Assembly (NCBI RefSeq): GCF_000982415.1
Contig: NZ_LANI01000020.1
Coordinates: 86,270 to 150,269, forward strand
Length of the DNA: 64,000 bases
From: Kiloniella litopenaei
GTDB lineage: Bacteria > Pseudomonadota > Alphaproteobacteria > Kiloniellales > Kiloniellaceae
Direction: 5' to 3'
Of the stretch, positions 11,772-20,065 are shown one piece after another. Within the stretch, counting starts at the first letter, position 1, and each line of letters starts with the position of its first letter. Under the pieces are notes generated by a model that was not told the DNA's origin, made no database searches, and saw nothing but the letters and a program-made list of their open reading frames with translations. The position numbers and the translations under genes are program-made.

Positions 11772-12548
11772 TTAATGGGAAAGAATTTGGCTGAGGAATA
11801 GTTGTGTTCGGTCCATCTGCGGGTTGTTGAAGAATGCATCTGGTTCGTTTTCTTCCACAATTTCCCCGCCGTCCATAAAGATCACCCGATCTGCAACCGA
11901 TTTTGCAAAGCCCATTTCATGAGTCACGCAAAGCATGGTCATGCCATCGTTGGCCAGTTCTTCCATGACATCCAGGACTTCCTTGATCATTTCAGGGTCA
12001 AGGGCGGATGTTGGTTCATCAAAAAGCATAACCTTGGGCGCCATGCAAAGAGAGCGGGCTATCGCAACGCGCTGTTGTTGTCCACCAGAGAGCTGACCGG
12101 GATATTTTTCACTCTGTTCGGCGATGTTCACCCTTTCCAGATAATTCATAGCGAGTTCAATCGCTGCTTTGCGAGGCATTTTACGTACCCAGATGGGGGC
12201 AAGGATCAGGTTCTCTAGAATGGTCATATGTGGAAAGAGGTTGAAGTGCTGGAAACACATGCCAACATCTTTACGTACTCTTTCGAGTGCTTTGGTATTA
12301 CTGGTGAGTTCCTGGCCGTTGACAAGAATGCTACCTGTCTGGTGCTCTTCTAGCTGGTTAATACAGCGGATCATTGTGGATTTACCCGAGCCGGATGGCC
12401 CACAAATGACAATGCGTTCTCCTCGCTGTACATTAAGGTTGATGTTTTTGAGAACGTGGAAGTCCCCATACCATTTATTCATATCCACCAGGGAAATGAC
12501 GGTATCTTGTTCAATAGTCGCCGCAGGGGCTGCATTTTGTTCTGACAT
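11772..12548 (-). CDS. aapP: General amino-acid ABC transporter, ATP-binding subunit
   Basis: The cytoplasmic ATPase of a polar-amino-acid uptake system, 258 aa. Walker A is [14 protein letters not shown], the signature [13 protein letters not shown], Walker [16 protein letters not shown], and the switch His is in [16 protein letters not shown]. The amino-acid-transporter-type ATPase core starts at [13 protein letters not shown]; a poorly conserved 20-residue lead precedes it. It lies 25 bases after aapM and 17 before serB. Confidence 0.95.
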   Translation of the reverse strand: MSEQNAAPAATIEQDTVISLVDMNKWYGDFHVLKNINLNVQRGERIVICGPSGSGKSTMIRCINQLEEHQTGSILVNGQELTSNTKALERVRKDVGMCFQHFNLFPHMTILENLILAPIWVRKMPRKAAIELAMNYLERVNIAEQSEKYPGQLSGGQQQRVAIARSLCMAPKVMLFDEPTSALDPEMIKEVLDVMEELANDGMTMLCVTHEMGFAKSVADRVIFMDGGEIVEENEPDAFFNNPQMDRTQLFLSQILSH

Positions 12549-12573
12549 AAGTTAACTCCTTTCATGCCCATAA

Positions 12574-13662
12574 TTAGTGATGATCAACCCGGCCGCGCTT
12601 TTCGAGCGAACGGCCATAACGGCTAAGGCTGAAACAAAGCAACCAGTAAACGAAAGCACAGAAAACAAAGGCTTCTGCGTCAAAACCAAGCCATTCGGCA
12701 TCTTGAGAAGCTGCTTTCGCAATGCCAAGAAAATCGAGCAAGCCAACGACCACGACGAGGGAAGTATCTTTAAGTAGAGCGATACAGCGCCCTATAAGAG
12801 GGGGAATAACAATCTTCAAAGCCTGAGGCAGAATAATGAAAGCGGTTGTTTGCCAGCGATTCAAACCCAGTGCCACAGCTGCTTCACCTTGCCCTTTTCC
12901 CACCCCCTGAAGGCCACCACGGACGACTTCGGCAATATAGGCAGAGGAAAAGAGGATGATGCCAAACTGAACACGATAGAGAATACCAATATCGACACCC
13001 GTTGGCAGAAAGAGAGGAAGCATAATGGTTGCCATGAAAAGGATGGTAACCAGTGGTACTCCACGAACCAGTTCAATGACGCAGATGCAAAAGCTCTTGA
13101 TAACTTTGTTATTCATACTACGACCAAGAGCCAGTAAAACGCCGATTGGAAGAGATGCCAAAATACCAACAACAGCAAGAACCAGGGTAAGCATTAAGCC
13201 CCCCCATTCAGAGGTATCAACAACTTCGAGCCCTAAACCACCGCCAACAAGCCAGTAAATCGGTAAGGGTAGAATAAGCCAGGCTACAACCAAATGAGCC
13301 GTCTTGAGCATGTGCCTGGCAGTGATGATAAAGAGCCCAAAAAGCAAAACCGCAGAGAGGATCGGACGCCAGGCTAATTCTGTGGGGTATGGTCCTAACA
13401 AGAATAATTTTATCTGCGCGTCAACAAAGGCCCAACAAGCTCCTTGCCCCTGTCTGCATGTTTCTGCTGTTCCCTGGAAAATAGCATCCAGGAAAACCCA
13501 GTTAACCAGAGGAGGAATAATACTTGCCAATATTGTTAAGCCAATAAGGGTCAAGAGACCATTGGTGACACTATTGAACAGATTATTTTTTACCCAATGA
13601 AGAAGACCGCTCTGTGATGCTGGAGGCGGCATATCCGGAGAGGGCTGGAAAACCATAGTCAT
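12574..13662 (-). CDS. aapM: General amino-acid ABC transporter permease
   Basis: One of two unequal inner-membrane permeases of the Aap transporter, 362 aa with about eight hydrophobic segments. The C-terminal half has the HisM/GlnP fold with the coupling-helix motif [20 protein letters not shown] that docks on the ATPase. The insertion FQGTAETCRQGQGACWAFVD in the first periplasmic loop is typical of AapM, where two Cys can pair. It begins two bases after the aapQ stop (13665), so the two permeases are tightly coupled. Confidence 0.95.
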   Translation of the reverse strand: MTMVFQPSPDMPPPASQSGLLHWVKNNLFNSVTNGLLTLIGLTILASIIPPLVNWVFLDAIFQGTAETCRQGQGACWAFVDAQIKLFLLGPYPTELAWRPILSAVLLFGLFIITARHMLKTAHLVVAWLILPLPIYWLVGGGLGLEVVDTSEWGGLMLTLVLAVVGILASLPIGVLLALGRSMNNKVIKSFCICVIELVRGVPLVTILFMATIMLPLFLPTGVDIGILYRVQFGIILFSSAYIAEVVRGGLQGVGKGQGEAAVALGLNRWQTTAFIILPQALKIVIPPLIGRCIALLKDTSLVVVVGLLDFLGIAKAASQDAEWLGFDAEAFVFCAFVYWLLCFSLSRYGRSLEKRGRVDHH

Positions 13663-13664
13663 GA

Positions 13665-14840
13665 TTAGCGCTCCACGAGTTGGAATTTGTTATTGGCAAT
13701 ATTCATCAGCAAGGAAATGATCAGGTTGATACAGAGATAAATACCCATCCAAATCGCGATCACCTCTATGGCCTGTCCGTTCTGGCCTATCATGGTTCCC
13801 CCAACGGACACCATATCTGGGAAACCAATGGCTATGGCCAGAGAGCTGTCTTTGACCAAGCTTGCATAATCATTGGTCGTTGAAGGAATTACCGTACGAA
13901 GGGCTTGGGGGAGAACGACATCACGCATGGTTCGCTCTGGTGATAATCCCAGTGCTGTCGCGGCTTCTCGCTGACCTTTTTGAACGGAAACGATGCCGCT
14001 GCGGACATTCTCGGCAATAAAGGCTCCCCGGTAGAGGACCAACCCAAAAACCAAAGCGGCAAATTCGGGACGGAAGACCCAGCCTCCTTTAAAATTAAAA
14101 CCTTTAAGCTCTGGTACTTCCCAAGTCAGGACGTCGCTAAAAGTCGCTTGAATAATCACTGGTGGAATGATGATGAGAGCCAAGGAAATCCATATTGTCG
14201 GAAAACTTTTTCCTGTTATGTCTAGGGTTTTCTTCGCCCATTTAAGAAAAAAAACTGTTCCGACAATGCCTAAGCCAAGAGCAATCATCAGGTAGATAAA
14301 GTTTTCGCCGGCTATAGGACGGGGAACAAAGATTCCTCTTTGACTAAGGAAACCATCGGGTATGAATTCAATCGCTTGTTTGACAGACGGCAGACCGACC
14401 AGAACGACACCGTAAACAAACAAAAGAATTAAAAGAACGGGGATATTACGCATCACCTCAACATAAACCTCGGCCATCCGGGCAATCAGAGGATTACCGG
14501 ATACCTGGGCAACCCCCATAACGATCCCCAGGATAGTTGCAAAGATAATGCAGAGGATTGCCGCAAAAAAGGTGTTTATGATACCGACCAGAAGGGCTCG
14601 TCCGTAAGTATCAGACGGGCTATAGGAAATCAGGGAATCACCAATGGGAAAGCCTGCTTCTTGGGAAAGAAAGGAAAATCCGGATTCAATGTGGCGTGCT
14701 TCGAGGTTTTCCTGGGTTGCGAGTAGAAGATAATAAGCACATGCAATGACTATTCCTGCTGTCAGTGTTTGATAGAAACAGGACAATAAATTGCGATAGG
14801 AAAACAGCCCACCAAGGCGCGCGCTGGTAGATTTCGACAT
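13665..14840 (-). CDS. aapQ: General amino-acid ABC transporter permease
   Basis: The second permease of the Aap transporter, 391 aa. It shows the long AapQ-type N-terminal region, about eight hydrophobic segments and the ATPase-coupling motif EAATALGLSPERTMRDVVLP. The periplasmic insertion around residues 230-245 (SDVLTWEVPELKGFNFKGG) is characteristic of this subunit. It is separated from aapJ by 182 bases containing a stable hairpin and is followed two bases later by aapM. Confidence 0.95.
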   Translation of the reverse strand: MSKSTSARLGGLFSYRNLLSCFYQTLTAGIVIACAYYLLLATQENLEARHIESGFSFLSQEAGFPIGDSLISYSPSDTYGRALLVGIINTFFAAILCIIFATILGIVMGVAQVSGNPLIARMAEVYVEVMRNIPVLLILLFVYGVVLVGLPSVKQAIEFIPDGFLSQRGIFVPRPIAGENFIYLMIALGLGIVGTVFFLKWAKKTLDITGKSFPTIWISLALIIIPPVIIQATFSDVLTWEVPELKGFNFKGGWVFRPEFAALVFGLVLYRGAFIAENVRSGIVSVQKGQREAATALGLSPERTMRDVVLPQALRTVIPSTTNDYASLVKDSSLAIAIGFPDMVSVGGTMIGQNGQAIEVIAIWMGIYLCINLIISLLMNIANNKFQLVER

Positions 14841-14938
14841 TGTTTAACCTTTGGTCGGAAGGATGATCAAGAAGGATGGGGTAAAAGCAGTGCTTTTAAC
14901 GACCGCATTACTTGGGCGGTGGATCCTCTTGTTCGTGT

Positions 14939-14977
14939 GGCAAGAGTAGCCACTGGTCGGTGAAAACTACTCTTGCC
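14939..14977 (-). promoter_or_regulatory. Hairpin between aapJ and aapQ, probable mRNA stabiliser
   Basis: A perfect 11-bp inverted repeat (GGCAAGAGTAG with CTACTCTTGCC) and a 17-base loop lie 46 bases downstream of the aapJ stop. There is no T run after it on the minus strand, so it is more likely a 3'-end protector or partial terminator that raises aapJ expression over the permeases, as is common in binding-protein operons. Confidence 0.6.
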
Positions 14978-15022
14978 GTTTATTGCTTTGAACGAACCGT
15001 ACAAGTCAAAGCAAAAGGGAGA

Positions 15023-16054
15023 TTAACGTAGCGGTGCTACATACATAAGACCACCGTCTTGCCATAATGCGTTGGTACCGCGTGGCAAGTTGAGTGGGCT
15101 GTCTTTGCCAAGATTGCGATCAAAGATTTCACCGTAGTTACCCACTGCGGTGATTGCTTTAACCATCCAGTCGTTTTCCAATCCGATATAGCTGCCGTAT
15201 TCACCTGAAGCACCGAGCATGCGCTGTACTGTTGGGTTGTTGCGTTGTGCTTCACCCAGATCGGAAACGTTCTTTTGGGTAACACCTAGCTCTTCAGCAG
15301 TAATCAAACCATTGATTGTCCAGGTTACAAGGTCTTTCCATTGATTGTCGCCATGCTTTACCAACGGAGAAAGAGGCTCTTTGGAAATGATTTCCGGCAG
15401 AAGCACATGAGCACTTGGGTCAGGCATTGTCGTTCTGAAAGAGGCTAGCTGACTGTTATCTGTTGTCAGTGCGTCACAACGGCCCGAACGGTACGCGTTT
15501 ACAGCTTCTTTTTTACCTTCGAAAACAACAGGTTCGAAGTTCAGGCTGTTGGCGCGGGCAAAGTCGGCAAGATTGAGTTCTGTTGTGGTTCCTGATGTTA
15601 CACAAACGGTTGCACCATCAAGTTCTTTGGCACTACTTACACCGAGATCTTTACGGGTCATGAAGCCTTGGCCGTCATAGAAAACGATAGTGGTGAAATC
15701 GACACCTTCTTTGGTATCACGTTTCATTGTCCAGGTTGTGGTCCGGGATGTCAGGTCGACCTGTCCTGTGACGACAGCGAGAATTTTTTGTTTTGAGGCA
15801 AGTGGCACAAACTTGATTTTGTCACTTTCGCCAAAAATTGCAGCGGATACTGCACGACACATATCGACGTCTAGTCCTGACCAGACACCATCAGAGTTCG
15901 GGTTAGAAAAGCCGGGAACGCCTTCACTGACGCCACAGTTGATATGCCCACGTGCTTTTACATCATCCAGTGTTCCTGCACTGGCCTGGGTCACAAAAAG
16001 GGCAAGACTGGCAGCCATTAAGCCAGAGATTTTTTTTGCAGTTAATTTTTTCAT
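15023..16054 (-). CDS. aapJ: General amino-acid ABC transporter, periplasmic binding protein
   Basis: The periplasmic ligand-binding subunit of the Aap transporter. The frame is open from 16096, but the Met at 16054 (MKKLTAKKISGLMAASLALF) starts a proper signal peptide, cleaved near TQASAG, giving 343 aa. Type 3 solute-binding-protein motifs follow: GHINCGVSEGVPGFS, WSGLDVDMCRAVSAAIFG, VTSGTTTELNLADFA and the C-terminal AVGNYGEIFDRNLG. It is the first gene of aapJQMP-serB and is divergent from a broken paralogue at 16323, with a 268-base promoter region between them that contains a repeated palindromic 13-mer. Confidence 0.95.
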   Translation of the reverse strand: MKKLTAKKISGLMAASLALFVTQASAGTLDDVKARGHINCGVSEGVPGFSNPNSDGVWSGLDVDMCRAVSAAIFGESDKIKFVPLASKQKILAVVTGQVDLTSRTTTWTMKRDTKEGVDFTTIVFYDGQGFMTRKDLGVSSAKELDGATVCVTSGTTTELNLADFARANSLNFEPVVFEGKKEAVNAYRSGRCDALTTDNSQLASFRTTMPDPSAHVLLPEIISKEPLSPLVKHGDNQWKDLVTWTINGLITAEELGVTQKNVSDLGEAQRNNPTVQRMLGASGEYGSYIGLENDWMVKAITAVGNYGEIFDRNLGKDSPLNLPRGTNALWQDGGLMYVAPLR

Positions 16055-16206
16055 TGAACGCCTCTGTATTAAAAATTCCTGTTCGACACAGCACATGAAT
16101 TTTTTCTTCTCTTAACTTACGGAGAATGTTTTTTGTTGGCCGTGTTGATCCAATCATTCCGCAAAAAAGCGGGGGTCCGCAATTGGACAGAGGTATTGGA
16201 TAGAGG

Positions 16207-16252
16207 GACTAAAGTCGTAATCTTTAGGGTTATTTATAAGACTAAAGTCGTA
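16207..16252. promoter_or_regulatory. Two copies of GACTAAAGTCGTA in the aap divergent promoter
   Basis: The identical 13-mer occurs at 16207-16219 and 16240-16252. Each copy contains the inverted repeat GACT-AA-AGTC and the copies are 33 bases apart, about three helical turns, so one protein could bind both on the same face of the DNA. They lie between aapJ (minus) and the binding-protein pseudogene/kinase pair (plus). This is a probable operator; the regulator is not known. Confidence 0.55.
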
Positions 16253-16322
16253 CACCGCTGTATATTCAGAGGGGCTTTGATATAGTCATTTCACGGGGGA
16301 ACTTATTCAAGGATGCTAGACC

Positions 16323-17346
16323 GTGTTTAAAGAAAGATTTTTCCATTCTGCGGCCTTTCTCCTTATCTTGGGGCTGAGCTTGTTTACCGAGAGGGTTTCA
16401 GCTTCAACCCTTGAGAAGGTTAAAGAGCGGGGGTATCTGACCTGCGGTGTTGGGGAGCATGATTTTGGGTTTGCCCAGCGTGATATTCAGGGTAAGTGGC
16501 ATGGATTTGACGTAGATTTCTGTCGGGCAGTGGCCACGGCTACCTTGGGTGATCCCACGGCGGTTCGTTTTGTTCCTGTTGATAGCCAAAATCGTATCAC
16601 CACTTTGCTAGAGGGCGAAATAGATCTGTTAACCAGAACAACAACCTGGACCTTAGGCCGGGATGCTGCGATGGAAATTAATTTCACACGAATTACGCTC
16701 TACGAAGTTCAGGGGGTTCTTGCCAGGTCAGAGCTTGGTATCACGCAGTTGAACGAGGCCCAGGCGGGGACGATTTGCGTGAATTCAGGCACAACCAGTG
16801 CGCTTAATCTGGCCGATTATCTCAAACGTAATCAGTCAAATTTGAAGATGCTTGTGTTGGAAACTCAACAGGGAAGATGGGATGCTTTTTTTAACGGTCG
16901 ATGTGACCTTATGACATCGGATCGAATTGACCTGCAGGCTGGTGCGGCCATTTTGGCACCAAATTTGGATGACTATGTCATATTACCAGATGTCATTTCA
17001 AAAGAGCCTTTGGCACCTGCTGTTCGAAATGACGATGATCAATGGTTTGATATCGTAAAGTGGGTAATTAATACGACGATTGCCGGCGAGGAATTCGGCA
17101 TATCTTCTCAGAATTTTGTCGCCAAGAAAGAGGAGCTTCCTCCCCAAGCTTCCCGGTTGTTTAGTGATAATAATGAATTGGGTAAAGCATTAGGGCTTGA
17201 TACGGGGTGGGCAAGCAGTGGATGTCGGTAATTATGGAGAGATCTTTAATCGAAACCTAGGAGAGAATTCACAATTTAAAATAGAGCGCGGTTTGAACAA
17301 TATCTGGACCAATGGCGGCCTTATGTATGCTTTACCTGCACGATAA
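16323..17346 (+). pseudogene. AapJ-like periplasmic binding protein, frameshifted near the C-terminus
   Basis: A second general-amino-acid binding protein with a GTG start, a signal peptide (ending about RVSAS) and motifs GYLTCGVGEHDFGFAQ, WHGFDVDFCRAVATATLG and VNSGTTSALNLADYL. The frame ends early at 17231 (302 aa, tail ASSGCR). The missing tail continues at once in the +1 frame from 17212 to the stop at 17346, reading VDVGNYGEIFNRNLG and WTNGGLMYALPAR, clearly homologous to AapJ residues near its end. Against AapJ, the stretch between the conserved Trp and VGNYGE is 13 bases instead of 21, so about 8 bases are lost. It is either a young pseudogene, a truncated but still folded protein, or an assembly error. 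It ends 18 bases before the kinase gene. Confidence 0.85.
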
Positions 17347-17364
17347 TGCCAGGGTAGATCTGGG

Positions 17365-19653
17365 ATGAGCATTTCTAATGATGAGAAAGTAAACTTTTCA
17401 GGACCCAGAATTGTTACGCGGGTGCTGGCTAGTTTAAGCTGTATGGTGATTTTAATTGCAGGGGCAAGTCTTGTTTCTCTTTATTCTTTCCATGAATTAC
17501 GAAAAGGTCTGACTGATTTCACCAGCAATGATTTACCCAAAGTGGTTGCTGGGGCTAAGTTGAACCAGATTTCTGCTAATTTGGCATCCTTTGCACCAAC
17601 GTTACTGGAAACAAATAGTAAAGGTACTCGACAGGCGGTTCTTTTGCGAGTGGCTGACCAAGAAGCTTGGTTAGAGGAGATACTTGCAGAGCTTCAATCT
17701 GGGCAATCTCAAGAAGATGTTCAGCAATTTCGAGAGCTAAAAGGAATACTGGTAGAAAATCTGCATACCGTTGCAGAGTTGGTCAGGCTGAGGGCGTTGA
17801 ATACGATAGAGACAAAGCGGATATTTAATGAAATTTCTAATCTGAATAAAGATCTGTTTGCTTTTCGTGCCCAGTTTTCCCAAGGGGGGAGTGAAGATAT
17901 TTATCAAATCTGGCATAATTCTTTTGCATCTTCTCTTTTGTTGATTCCGATTGCCGCAGCCAGTGACTTCCCTCTGGATTTAAAAAAATTTGAAACAACC
18001 ATCCTCAAGAACTTAACAAAAATTATCCAGCTATCGAACACTTTTCCCCGGGGTGCTCAATCAGACGCTGAAAAACTAATACGAAATTTGCAGATGTTAG
18101 CTCTGGGAGAGAGGGGGATTATTGCGTTAAAAAACAGATCTTTTGAACTTGATGATTTGGTGGAAGGCACTGTCAGCCAGAATAAAATTGTAGCTGATCG
18201 TTTTGTGGCATCAGCGTCAAATTTAACCCGTAAATTACAAAACAATATTTTGGATCGAAGTGAACAGCTTGATCATACGGCACAGGATCGTAGCACTTAT
18301 TTTTTGCTTATGTCTCTTTTAAGCTCTGTGGCGGCAATTCTTGTTTTTTTACATATTAACAAGTCGGTTGTTCAGCGGTTGGCTAATCTAAACCGAACAA
18401 TGATCTCTCATGCCTCGGGACAACGCCCACCAATTGTAAGTTCTGGGAATGATGAGATAACTGACATGACCAAGGCTTTTAAGTTTTTTGTGGATGTTAT
18501 TGAAAGACGCGAAGAGGAATTAGAAGAAGCCAAAGACATAGCTGTCCGAGCTGATCAGGCCAAATCCCGTTTTCTTGCAGCAGCAAGCCACGATCTTCGT
18601 CAACCACTTCATGCAATCAGCCTTTTTGTCGCAACCTTGTTGGACCGAAATTCCAATAAAACAGAAAATCCTGTTTTAAAAAACATTGGAAGATCGGTTG
18701 AACATATGAATGATCTGTTTGAATCGATTCTTGATTATTCCCAGTTGGAAACAGAAGAGTTTGCCGTTGAGCTTCGCACCTTTGGTCTAAAAAACCTCTT
18801 TTCTGCTTTAGAGACTGATTTTGCGATACTTGCAAAAGAGAAAGGCTTGAATCTTACAATTGAGGGAAGTGAACTTTTTGTTAAAAGTGAACCGCTTTTA
18901 TTGGATCGTATTTTACGAAACCTGCTGTCTAATGCCGTTCGTTATACGCAAAAAGGGGGGATTCAACTTAAGGCGGTATCTAAGTCACCTGGCGTGATAA
19001 TTAGCGTTCAAGATAGTGGCCGTGGTATTGAGAAAGAGCAACAACAGCAGATTTTTCAAGAATTTTACCGTAATGGTGATAAATCTGAAAAGGGACTTGG
19101 TTTGGGGTTGGCTATCGCTCAACAGATGGCCGTTTTGTTAGAGACACAAATAAACTTGTCATCGGAAATTGGCAAAGGTTCTTGCTTTAGCATTGAGGTA
19201 GCCGAGGCAAGTGTGTCCATGTCTTTGGAGCAAAATATTTCTCTTTCAGAAAACACAATAAGTGAGAATGTTTTGCAGGATCAAACGATTGTTTTTCTTG
19301 ATGATAACCCTCAAATTATTATGGCTATGACGGGGCTACTTGAAAAATGGGGGTGCAAGGTTTTTGCGACGCAAAGTAGCGAGGAACTAAACAGATTTTT
19401 AACTACAGCGGAAATACAGCCCCTTGCCTATGTTGTTGATTATGAGTTGGAGAGTGACATAACTGGTTTGGATATTTTGGACTCTTTACTTCAGGAAAAA
19501 GATCGCGGGCGAGGAATAATTTTGACAGGTAACACAGACCCAGAAATTGAAGCTGTTACAAAAAGAAAGGGTTACAGTTATTATAATAAGCCAATACGTC
19601 CTGCAAAGTTAGCTGCATTTTTGAGATATTTGGCAAGACGCTATAATTTTTAA
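17365..19653 (+). CDS. Hybrid sensor histidine kinase with C-terminal receiver
   Basis: A 762-aa inner-membrane kinase. Transmembrane helices lie near 20-42 and 311-330, enclosing a mostly helical periplasmic domain of about 270 residues. A HAMP linker (about 331-385) and short coiled coil lead to the H-box AASHDLRQPLHAISLF with His near 409. The N-box is RNLLSNAVRY (near 518-527), and the ATP lid is DSGRGIEKEQ and GLGLGLAIAQQM. The receiver (about 640-760) has LDDNPQ, the phospho-acceptor in VVDYELES near 692 and NKPIRPAKL with the Lys near 742. HisKA domains of the SHDLRQPLHA type commonly partner NarL-type regulators, and one lies at 10102. The SBP pseudogene is immediately upstream, so the kinase may once have sensed through that binding protein. 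The ligand is unknown. Confidence 0.93.
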   Translation: MSISNDEKVNFSGPRIVTRVLASLSCMVILIAGASLVSLYSFHELRKGLTDFTSNDLPKVVAGAKLNQISANLASFAPTLLETNSKGTRQAVLLRVADQEAWLEEILAELQSGQSQEDVQQFRELKGILVENLHTVAELVRLRALNTIETKRIFNEISNLNKDLFAFRAQFSQGGSEDIYQIWHNSFASSLLLIPIAAASDFPLDLKKFETTILKNLTKIIQLSNTFPRGAQSDAEKLIRNLQMLALGERGIIALKNRSFELDDLVEGTVSQNKIVADRFVASASNLTRKLQNNILDRSEQLDHTAQDRSTYFLLMSLLSSVAAILVFLHINKSVVQRLANLNRTMISHASGQRPPIVSSGNDEITDMTKAFKFFVDVIERREEELEEAKDIAVRADQAKSRFLAAASHDLRQPLHAISLFVATLLDRNSNKTENPVLKNIGRSVEHMNDLFESILDYSQLETEEFAVELRTFGLKNLFSALETDFAILAKEKGLNLTIEGSELFVKSEPLLLDRILRNLLSNAVRYTQKGGIQLKAVSKSPGVIISVQDSGRGIEKEQQQQIFQEFYRNGDKSEKGLGLGLAIAQQMAVLLETQINLSSEIGKGSCFSIEVAEASVSMSLEQNISLSENTISENVLQDQTIVFLDDNPQIIMAMTGLLEKWGCKVFATQSSEELNRFLTTAEIQPLAYVVDYELESDITGLDILDSLLQEKDRGRGIILTGNTDPEIEAVTKRKGYSYYNKPIRPAKLAAFLRYLARRYNF

Positions 19654-20065
19654 CTTAGAAATATAATTCTACATATAAGTTTATTGTGCGTAATCGTGAG
19701 ATTTTTAAATTCATCGTCATATTGAATTAGGGGCTGACATAGATAACTGAAAAAAGTTATTTATGTCATATGGTTAAGGTTGATCTAAGGTCTCGTCTTC
19801 CTATAAATATTCAAAAAGAGCTTATCAAATATTTCTGTGCAGGTTCGGCAGGTGAATTATCCTGTGTAAATCGCAACACAGCTGCACTGTTTTTTTATAA
19901 GCTAAATTAACTCTTATCTATGTCAGTTCCTATTTTTTATGATTTGAAAGGCGTTATATATTTTTTGTTAACTATCTTTTTTACCTTTCTCTGTTATAGC
20001 TCTAGAACAGTATTCATATTTTGTGTTGTGAAGGCCGGGGGGCCTGTTCTCGGGTTGAGGAAGTA
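19654..20065. other. 412-base AT-rich intergenic region
   Basis: No credible gene was seen here. The region holds one strong hairpin at 19735-19768 and, towards its end, AT-rich sequence that should contain the promoter of the pseudokinase gene. I could not pick out a convincing -35/-10 pair. Confidence 0.5.
19735..19768 (+). promoter_or_regulatory. 14-bp hairpin downstream of the hybrid kinase gene
   Basis: TGACATAGATAACT (19735-19748) pairs with AGTTATTTATGTCA (19755-19768) across a six-base loop GAAAAA, with a single G-U pair. There is no T run after it, so it is a weak candidate as an intrinsic terminator; it could also be an operator because the sequence is palindromic at the DNA level. 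Confidence 0.5.

Noticed and set aside
15534..15548. GGTTCGAA-like T-loop sequence suggesting a tRNA
   Set aside because: It lies inside the aapJ coding region and no cloverleaf can be drawn around it.
17200..17346. Programmed +1 frameshift in the binding-protein gene
   Set aside because: No slippery sequence or stimulating structure is seen, and the spacing differs from AapJ by 8 bases, which a frameshift would not repair.
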